Made by a program: the position numbers and the translations under genes. DNA of 19,706 nt from Anaerolineae bacterium (GTDB lineage Bacteria > Chloroflexota > Anaerolineae > UBA1429). The notes beneath the pieces were generated by a model. It was given only the letters and a program-made list of their open reading frames with translations, ran no database searches and had not been told where the DNA came from. The stretch spans positions 1 to 19,706 of the forward strand of contig JAFGLK010000171.1 of assembly GCA_016928125.1 (NCBI GenBank). Direction: 5' to 3'. Positions 14,625 through 19,706 of this stretch are shown piece after piece. How positions within the stretch are numbered: position 1 is the stretch's first letter; each line of letters opens with the position of its first letter.

Positions 14625-15569
14625 ATGGCCCAAAGAATCCGTGTGAATCTGCGAGACATCGCCGGCAGTGAGGAGCGGTTGGTCCCTGGGCATCGCCTGT
14701 GCGCGGGCTGTGCCGAGCCCACGGCTGTGCGGCAGATCCTGCACGCCATCGACACACCGGTCGTGGTTGGCACGGCAACGGGATGCCTGGAAGTGTCGAC
14801 CTCGGTCTACCCTTTCACCTCCTGGAATGTGCCCTGGATCCATAGCGCGTTCGAGAATGCGTCCACCACAATCTCTGGCGCTGAGGCCGCCTATAGGGCT
14901 CTCAAGCGCCGCGGCAAGATCCCTGAGGATCAAGAGATCACCTTCGTAGCCTTTGGTGGCGATGGCGCAAGCTACGATATCGGCTTCCAGTTCATCTCCG
15001 GCGTTCTCGAGCGTGGCCACAAGATGATCTATGTCTGCCTGAACAATGAGGCCTACATGAACACGGGCATTCAGCGCTCCAGCGCTACGCCCCGTGGCGC
15101 GCACACCACCACATCGCCCGCTGGCGAGGTGATCCCTGGAAAGCTTCAGTGGCGCAAGCCGTTCACCCGCATCATGGCTGCCCACGACATCCCGTATGTA
15201 GCCCAGGCGGCGCCGCACAACTATCGCGACTTGATGACCAAAGTCAAGAAGGCCGCTGCGGCAGATGGCCCGGCTGTGCTGAACGTGTTGGTCCCCTGCC
15301 CTCGCGGCTGGCGGCATGCGAGCGACGAGACCATGTCGATCGCCAAGCTGGCCGTGGATTCGTGCTATTGGCCCCTCTATGAGGTGGACCATGGCAAGGT
15401 GACGGTCACATATAAGCCGCGCGAAAAGGCCCCCGTCCGCGACTGGTTGCAGGCCCAGGGACGTTTCCGTCACCTGTTCCGGCCCGCGAACGCTTGGATT
15501 CTCGACGAGATACAGGCGAAGGTGGATGAGGAGTGGGAGCGTCTTCTTCAGGAAGAGGCGGCGTCCTGA
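14625..15569 (+). CDS. porB: 2-oxoacid:ferredoxin oxidoreductase, beta subunit
   Basis: 314 aa. Four cysteines for the proximal [4Fe-4S] cluster are in the expected places: Cys26 and Cys29 (HRLCAGCAEP), Cys54 (ATGCLEV) and Cys225 (LVPCPRGW). The thiamine-diphosphate/Mg motif runs from GDG (112-114) to NN (140-141). NTGIQRSSATPRGAHTTTSP (146-165) is the family substrate-side loop. A GTG at 14601 is in frame, but AGGAGA (14611-14616) lies 8 nt before the ATG at 14625, which is chosen. It closes the operon. A 12-bp hairpin follows 13 nt after the stop. Confidence 0.95.
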   Translation: MAQRIRVNLRDIAGSEERLVPGHRLCAGCAEPTAVRQILHAIDTPVVVGTATGCLEVSTSVYPFTSWNVPWIHSAFENASTTISGAEAAYRALKRRGKIPEDQEITFVAFGGDGASYDIGFQFISGVLERGHKMIYVCLNNEAYMNTGIQRSSATPRGAHTTTSPAGEVIPGKLQWRKPFTRIMAAHDIPYVAQAAPHNYRDLMTKVKKAAAADGPAVLNVLVPCPRGWRHASDETMSIAKLAVDSCYWPLYEVDHGKVTVTYKPREKAPVRDWLQAQGRFRHLFRPANAWILDEIQAKVDEEWERLLQEEAAS

Positions 15570-15582
15570 TTGCTTCGATGGC

Positions 15583-15618
15583 AGAGGTAGCGCGAAAGGC
15601 GTAACTCGCGCTACCTCT
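15583..15618 (+). terminator. 12-bp hairpin between beta subunit gene and upp
   Basis: AGAGGTAGCGCG (15583-15594) and CGCGCTACCTCT (15607-15618) pair perfectly around a 12-nt loop. It ends 29 nt before the upp start. There is no T-tract, so it may be a factor-dependent terminator, an attenuator ahead of upp or a 3'-protecting hairpin. Confidence 0.55.
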
Positions 15619-15647
15619 CAAAACTCAAGCCAAGGTGGGATTCACGC

Positions 15648-16307
15648 ATGTCGCTTGCGCGTGTCTTTGCCTCCTCACATCCCCTGGTTCAGCACAAACT
15701 ACGGCTCTTGAGAAGCATCGACACTGAACCGAAAAAGTTCCGGGAACTCGTCCGTGAGATCTCGATGCTTCTGGGCTACGAGGCCACCCAAGACCTGGCG
15801 CTTCGTAGCCGGTCTGTAACCACGCCTCTGGCGGAGATGCAGGGACATGAACTGGCCGAACAGATTGGGCTGGTGCCGATCCTGCGCGCTGGGCTCGGCA
15901 TGGTCGACGGGATCTGGGAGCTGATGCCTGGCGCCGAGGTCTGGCATATTGGGCTCTATCGCGATCACAGAACGCTTCAGCCGGTCCAGTACTATAACAA
16001 ATTGCCAGTACATCCCACCGTGCAGGTCTGTCTGGTCCTTGACCCCATGCTGGCCACGGGCGGGTCTGCGGTCGCGACGGTGGACATTCTCAAGAGGTGG
16101 GGAGCCCAGCGTATCAAGTTTGTGGGCATCATCGCTGCGCCTGAGGGGATTGAGACCCTGGCCTCTTCCCATCCGGACGTAGATATTCATGTGGCGGCTA
16201 TTGACTCACGCCTTACACCACCTCCTGCGTCGCCAACCGATCCGCCGGAGGGCTATATCGTGCCCGGACTGGGGGATGCCGGCGACCGTCAGTTTGGGAC
16301 AGCCTAA
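15648..16307 (+). CDS. upp: Uracil phosphoribosyltransferase
   Basis: 219 aa. It makes UMP from uracil and PRPP. Motifs: PILRAGLGM (77-85), [12 protein letters not shown] (130-141, PRPP loop) and the C-terminal [16 protein letters not shown] uracil-site signature. AAGGTGG lies about 8 nt before the ATG. No promoter is visible in the 29 nt after the preceding hairpin, so expression may depend on read-through from the oxidoreductase operon or on a promoter inside the beta gene. The WecA-like gene follows after 20 nt. Confidence 0.96.
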   Translation: MSLARVFASSHPLVQHKLRLLRSIDTEPKKFRELVREISMLLGYEATQDLALRSRSVTTPLAEMQGHELAEQIGLVPILRAGLGMVDGIWELMPGAEVWHIGLYRDHRTLQPVQYYNKLPVHPTVQVCLVLDPMLATGGSAVATVDILKRWGAQRIKFVGIIAAPEGIETLASSHPDVDIHVAAIDSRLTPPPASPTDPPEGYIVPGLGDAGDRQFGTA

Positions 16308-16327
16308 GACCTGTGACCTAGTAGACG

Positions 16328-17368
16328 ATGCCTATCCGTGTGTTCGCCCTGGTGTTTGCGATTGCATTTGCCCTAACCGCTCTCCTTACCCCTCTTGCGA
16401 TAAGGCTAGGGCGCCGGGCAGGTCTGGTGGATCGGCCCGGGGGCAGACGCACCCATCGCGGTGCCGTGGTGCGGATCGGCGGCCTGGCGCTCCTGCCCGC
16501 GTTTGCGGCCGCAGCCCTCTTGCCTCTGCTCTTGGGCGTGCCTCGTGATGATCCCCTCGAATTGACTCGCCTGACGGGCGTTCTGCTTGGTATGGCCGCC
16601 GTGTGGGTCTTTGGTCTCATTGACGACAAGTACCGTCTATCCTTCTGGCCCCAGGTGCTGGCCTTGCTGGTGGCGAGTGCCATCGCGATTCGCTTCAAGG
16701 TCTTTATCGAGGTGTTTAACAATCCGTTCACGGATACGCCTATCCATGTTCAGTGGTATGTGATGATTCCTCTTACGGTCGCCTGGATCGCTGGCATGAC
16801 AGGCACCGTCAACATGCTTGATGGGCTCGACGGACTAGCGACCGGCGTGACGGCTTTGGCGGCCTGTGTGTTGCTGGTGCACATGGTGCGGTTGGGCCAG
16901 TACACCGTAGCATTGCTTCCCTTGGCCCTCATCGGCACATGTCTGGGGTTCCTGCCCTACAACTATAGCCCTGCAAGGATCTTCCTCGGCGGCGGGGCCT
17001 ATGTCCTCGGCTACGGGTTGGCTACCCTCTCTATCGTGGCCGGCGCCAAGGTGGCCTCTGCCCTTCTTGTGCTTTGGCTGCCCATCCTGGATGTGGCCTG
17101 GCAGATCTATTCCCGCTGGCGCCGGCGACAGCCCATCGGTCTGGGAGATCGCGGACATCTGCACCTGCGCCTGCGGGATCTCGGCTGGTCTCAGCCTCGC
17201 GTGGTCCTCACCTACTGTGCTGTGACGGCCCTGCTTGGCTGTGTCGCCCTCTTTAGCCCCACTCGTGTCTTCAAGCTGAGCGTCCTGCTGGGGCTTGGTG
17301 TTCTCATCTTGCTGGTTCTGGCTCTCCTCGCCCAAGCCACCGGGGATCGCACACCGACCGGGTCCTGA
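16328..17368 (+). CDS. WecA/TagO/MraY-family glycosyl-1-phosphate transferase with altered active site
   Basis: 346 aa, polytopic membrane protein with about 10-11 hydrophobic segments. Family members transfer GlcNAc-1-phosphate (or similar) from UDP-sugar to undecaprenyl phosphate, starting cell-envelope polymers. Retained motifs: GLIDDKYRLSFW (97-107, the Mg-binding DD), NMLDGLDGLATG (162-173) and LPILDVAW (251-258). Altered motifs: the segment that normally reads FLGDxG is FLGGGAYVLGY (219-229), one residue short with no Asp; the cytosolic HxHH motif reads HLHLRL (277-282). Both are conserved in active enzymes. The gene starts 20 nt after upp with a weak ribosome-binding site. It could be a divergent or inactive homologue; the specific name wecA is not assigned. 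Confidence 0.85.
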   Translation: MPIRVFALVFAIAFALTALLTPLAIRLGRRAGLVDRPGGRRTHRGAVVRIGGLALLPAFAAAALLPLLLGVPRDDPLELTRLTGVLLGMAAVWVFGLIDDKYRLSFWPQVLALLVASAIAIRFKVFIEVFNNPFTDTPIHVQWYVMIPLTVAWIAGMTGTVNMLDGLDGLATGVTALAACVLLVHMVRLGQYTVALLPLALIGTCLGFLPYNYSPARIFLGGGAYVLGYGLATLSIVAGAKVASALLVLWLPILDVAWQIYSRWRRRQPIGLGDRGHLHLRLRDLGWSQPRVVLTYCAVTALLGCVALFSPTRVFKLSVLLGLGVLILLVLALLAQATGDRTPTGS

Positions 17369-17584
17369 CGGACTCGCAGCTTACCCAGGCCGAGGGCATT
17401 CCCATATGGATGCGGCTTCGTATAGTCAAGCTTTCTCCTCTTTCGAGAGCTGCTATACTCGGATATCTGAGATTTGGGATTAGGCTATGCGAACTTGTTA
17501 TATCTTGGGATATAACTTGGGAAAGCAGAGGCCCCCAAGGTCAGCTTCCCCCTCCCAGACTCGGCCCTTGCCCTGATGCTCACC
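17369..17584. other. Palindrome-rich spacer between convergent genes
   Basis: 216 nt between the WecA-like gene and mobB, with no credible gene. It holds at least four inverted repeats: GTATAG/CTATAC (17420-17458, with partly pairing AGCT and TCTC/GAGA arms inside), CTC-G-GATATC-T-GAG (17458-17471), TTATATC/GATATAA (17498-17515, 4-nt loop) and CTTGGG/CCCAAG (17516-17539). A plus-strand extended -10, TGCTATACT (17451-17459), is also present. These probably include the terminators of both genes; a small RNA is possible. Confidence 0.45.
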
Positions 17585-18118
17585 CTAGCGCTCGACCAGG
17601 AACCCCCGCCTACACAGCAGCTCGATCGCCGCTGGCACATCGTCGATGGCCAGGCGTAACGCATCGTCCCCCTCGCTGGTTTGCGCCTGCTTGCCTCCCC
17701 CGGGGGCGCCCTCAGGATTGGCCACCTCTGCGAGAAGCTGCACATCCAGCGCGATGCGGTCTCCCTGCCCGCTTGTCGGCACAACCTCGAATTTGGGCGT
17801 CGATTCCCGTTTGTAGCCCTCCGCGATGACCAGATCGAGATCGCTGGGCAGACAACTCAGTTGGGCGGCCAGTCCCTCCGCTGTCCCGCTCGTCAGCATC
17901 AGCGCCAAGCGGCCTCTGCCCGCTATCCCCACCGCGTCGCTTCCCGCGGCAGCGTAGCGGAATGTGTCTGTGCCTTCATGGTCCAGGTCAAAGTGGCCCT
18001 GGCTATGTTTGATTGCCCCTACCCTGTAGCCACGCTCCTTGAGGGCCCTGATGAGCCGTTCCGCAAAGGTCGTCTTGCCAACATCATGCCAGCCGACAAT
18101 CGAGATCACAGGTATCAC
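17585..18118 (-). CDS. mobB: Molybdopterin-guanine dinucleotide biosynthesis adapter MobB
   Basis: 177 aa. The Walker A loop GWHDVGKTT (9-17) at the extreme N-terminus and AIKHSQGHFDLDHEGTDTFRYAAAG are the MobB signature. LVIAEGYKRESTPKFEVV is the expected second conserved segment. MobB is a GTP-binding partner of MobA in attaching GMP to molybdopterin, so molybdenum- or tungsten-guanine cofactor is likely made in this organism. No mobA or Mo-enzyme gene is in the window. The start is a GTG at 18118 with GGAGGC about 6 nt upstream. A CATAAT (18167-18172, minus strand) is a weak promoter candidate. Confidence 0.9.
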   Translation of the reverse strand: MIPVISIVGWHDVGKTTFAERLIRALKERGYRVGAIKHSQGHFDLDHEGTDTFRYAAAGSDAVGIAGRGRLALMLTSGTAEGLAAQLSCLPSDLDLVIAEGYKRESTPKFEVVPTSGQGDRIALDVQLLAEVANPEGAPGGGKQAQTSEGDDALRLAIDDVPAAIELLCRRGFLVER

Positions 18119-18151
18119 GCCATCGCCTCCATGCTTCGCGCAGAAAACCGA

Positions 18152-18181
18152 TTGACAGGCGCCGCCATTATGCGCTAGAGT
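18152..18181 (+). promoter_or_regulatory. Promoter of the Gfo/Idh/MocA gene
   Basis: A perfect TTGACA (18152-18157), an 18-nt spacer and TAGAGT (18176-18181; 4 of 6 matches). Initiation near 18188 gives a leader of about 70 nt. It overlaps the region that should also hold the mobB promoter. Confidence 0.55.
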
Positions 18182-18257
18182 GGCCTCCCTTCGAGCCGAA
18201 GATGGAAGCTGGCTCGAGAAGGCTCTAGGGATTCACACTGAATACGGGGGGACAAGC

Positions 18258-19508
18258 ATGATCAACTACGCAGTCGTCGGTGTGGGCGGGTTTGCCGCCA
18301 CTTGGATCCGCTCCCTCGAGCAGCTACAGAGCCAGGGACTGCTGAGGCTTGCGGCTGTAACTGAGATCCAGCGCAGTCGTTACGCCGGTGAGCTCCAGAG
18401 ACTCGCGGATGCCGGGGTGCACATCTATCCTTCCTTCGAAGAGATGCTGGCAGAGAGCGACCCAACGCACTCTGTCATCGGCCTCCCAGTAGGCATCCCC
18501 ATCCACGCCGAACTGGCCCTGCAGGCCCTGCGCGCCGGCTACAATGTGCATGTCGAGAAGCCGATAGCGCCAGTCATCCAGCAAGTACACGAGATCCGCA
18601 GGGCATGTGATGAGACTGGGCGCTGGTGCGCCGTCGGCTATCAGTTCATCTATAGCCCCACCATTCAGTGGCTGCGTGCCCGGCTCCGCGAGGGGACGCT
18701 CGGGCGGATTATCGAAGCCCGAGGTGTCACTGGCTGGCCCCGCGCGGCCAGCTACTATGTGCGCAACGGCTGGGCGGGCCGCATCCGCTCCGTGGGACGT
18801 TGGGTTCTGGATGGCCCCGCGACCAACGCGGTGGCTCACTACCTGACAAACCTGCTCTATCTCTGCAGTGCCCAAGTGGAGGACGTAACGGCCGCCATAG
18901 AGCGCGTGCGCGCCGAGCTCTACCGCGCCAAGCCCATCGAGAGCTATGACACCTCCTGCCTCGAGATCGACATGGCAGGCGGCAGTCGCGTCCTGCACGT
19001 CGCGACGCATGCCACCGCACAATCGCTCGAGCCGGTGATGGACATCCTGTGCGAACAGGGCACGATCCACTGGGAGGCCCGCTCAGATGCCGCCGTCATA
19101 CGCTACTACGCCGACGGCCACGTGGAGACGTTTGCGAACCCAGAGCCGGAGAACATCCACAGCCTGCCTTTCCAGCAGGTGGCCCGGGTGGCGGCAGGCG
19201 AGGAGCCTCTGCCCCTTTGTGGTCCATCCGAAGCGCTGGCCCAGGTCCTGGCCATCAATCTAGCCTTTGAATCCAGCGGTGGAGTGCGCACCATCGCGTC
19301 CGAGCACACCTGCGTCGATGCAAGTTCCCCCGCTGATGAACTCGTGACCATCGCTGGCATCGATCCGCTGCTGCTGAGGGCCGAGAACCAGGGACAGACT
19401 TTCGCACAGAGCGGCGCACCCTGGGCAGAGCCCGGCGCACCCATCTCAGCAGCCAATTACAGCCATTTTCCATCCGAGGCGCTTGGCCGAATGCTAGCAT
19501 CGGCGTAG
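18258..19508 (+). CDS. Gfo/Idh/MocA-family NAD(P)-dependent oxidoreductase
   Basis: 416 aa from the chosen ATG. The N-terminal Rossmann fold begins with VVGVGGFAATW (6-16). The hallmark VEKPIAP, with its EKP at 100-102, lies at the end of the nucleotide domain. In the C-terminal substrate domain, WVLDGPATNAVAHYLTNLL (182-200) occupies the place where these enzymes have their catalytic Lys/Asp/His array; Asp185 and His194 are candidates. Substrates in the family are sugars, inositols and related compounds, and cannot be named here. The frame is open back to 18180, but GGGGGGA lies 6-7 nt before the ATG at 18258 and the promoter would fall inside the longer version. The last 60 residues (AENQGQTFAQSGAPWAEPGA...) extend beyond the usual core. 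Confidence 0.88.
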   Translation: MINYAVVGVGGFAATWIRSLEQLQSQGLLRLAAVTEIQRSRYAGELQRLADAGVHIYPSFEEMLAESDPTHSVIGLPVGIPIHAELALQALRAGYNVHVEKPIAPVIQQVHEIRRACDETGRWCAVGYQFIYSPTIQWLRARLREGTLGRIIEARGVTGWPRAASYYVRNGWAGRIRSVGRWVLDGPATNAVAHYLTNLLYLCSAQVEDVTAAIERVRAELYRAKPIESYDTSCLEIDMAGGSRVLHVATHATAQSLEPVMDILCEQGTIHWEARSDAAVIRYYADGHVETFANPEPENIHSLPFQQVARVAAGEEPLPLCGPSEALAQVLAINLAFESSGGVRTIASEHTCVDASSPADELVTIAGIDPLLLRAENQGQTFAQSGAPWAEPGAPISAANYSHFPSEALGRMLASA

Positions 19509-19544
19509 ATAGCGAACCTCAGGTGAGATGAAAGCGGCAAATAG

Positions 19545-19706
19545 CTAAGCAAGCCGGCCCCGCATGAGATCGGCGCGGGCCGCATATTGGGCTGCGCGAC
19601 CCACCAGGTCGAACAGGCCGCTCGCCCTCAGATCCTGCTCCAACGCTTCGGCGCGCGCGCCTTCGAGGGGCGGCATAGGAGGCACCCCATGGCCGACATC
19701 ATGGCC
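19545..19706 (-). CDS. 3' end of an unidentified gene, possibly DapA-like
   Basis: An open frame enters from the right edge and ends at a TAG (19545-19547); 53 codons are visible. The peptide has a proline-rich GVPPMPPLEGAR followed by an amphipathic helix-like end (ALEQDLRASGLFDLVGRAA). That layout is reminiscent of dihydrodipicolinate synthase-family C-termini (a PP-x-PL segment, then a final helix), often next to Gfo/Idh/MocA genes, but the match is weak. It competes with a plus-strand start at 19689; only one is likely to be right. Confidence 0.4.
   Translation of the reverse strand, partial: GHDVGHGVPPMPPLEGARAEALEQDLRASGLFDLVGRAAQYAARADLMRGRLA
19677..19706 (+). CDS. Alternative: possible start of a plus-strand gene at the right edge
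   Basis: AGGAGG (19677-19682) lies 6 nt before the ATG at 19689, an excellent initiation signal. Only six codons (MADIMA) are in the window, so no identity can be given. It is mutually exclusive with the minus-strand frame listed for this region. Confidence 0.25.

Noticed and set aside
13281..15473. Minus-strand open frames of 317 and 292 codons opposite the alpha and beta subunit genes
   Set aside because: Antisense shadows of two clearly identified genes; no domain and no ribosome-binding site that I can support.
1..19706. CRISPR array, insertion sequence, prophage, tRNA or rRNA genes
   Set aside because: I saw no regularly spaced repeats, transposase or integrase motifs, terminal inverted repeats or cloverleaf other than the tRNA-like part of tmRNA.

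Overview
The window reads as chromosomal DNA of a GC-rich, probably thermophilic or anaerobic bacterium. My best guess is Chloroflexota (Anaerolineae or a relative). The grounds are the very long secreted subtilisin ending in a short FLPL-type tail (a pattern I recall from Chloroflexota exoproteins), a four-subunit archaeal/Thermotoga-type 2-oxoacid:ferredoxin oxidoreductase, and the overall gene repertoire. This is inference; no marker gene here settles the phylum. I see no phage, IS element, CRISPR array, tRNA or rRNA.

Layout. (1) 1-1656: the 3' end of smpB, then an MTA phosphorylase on the minus strand, then the tmRNA gene ssrA. The two partners of trans-translation therefore flank a salvage gene, and mtnP and ssrA diverge from one compact promoter region. 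(2) 1685-10382, all minus strand: five genes with gaps of 12-64 nt. In transcription order they are a GT-A glycosyltransferase, a 1289-residue secreted S8 protease, a SIS-domain sugar-phosphate isomerase, a zinc-dependent polyol/sugar dehydrogenase and an FGGY sugar kinase. The last three look like a small sugar- or polyol-catabolism module. (3) 10383-10731: a divergent promoter region. (4) 10732-11822: apt and a DksA/TraR-type zinc-finger protein. (5) 11882-15569: a promoter, a long hairpin-rich leader, and a POR/VOR-type operon in the order gamma-delta-alpha-beta. (6) 15648-17368: upp and a WecA/TagO-like membrane transferase that lacks expected active-site residues. (7) 17369-17584: a palindrome-rich spacer between convergent genes. 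(8) 17585-18118 minus: mobB. (9) 18258-19508 plus: a Gfo/Idh/MocA oxidoreductase. (10) 19545-19706: the right edge, probably the 3' end of a minus-strand gene.

How the genes fit together. MTA phosphorylase releases adenine, which Apt returns to AMP; Upp does the same for uracil, so three base-salvage enzymes sit within 16 kb. The oxidoreductase operon encodes all four subunits of a CoA-dependent 2-oxoacid:ferredoxin enzyme with the expected Fe-S and thiamine-diphosphate motifs. Several gene starts were moved downstream of the longest reading frame because a strong Shine-Dalgarno sequence decides them (4967, 8901, 10382, 11346, 12849, 14625, 18258).

No clearly new multi-gene system is proven here. 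The observations I would follow first are the WecA-like protein with its acidic FLGD position and last HxHH histidine missing, the structured leader before the oxidoreductase operon, the glycosyltransferase without its expected DxD, and the unit that joins a secreted protease to a sugar-catabolism cassette.
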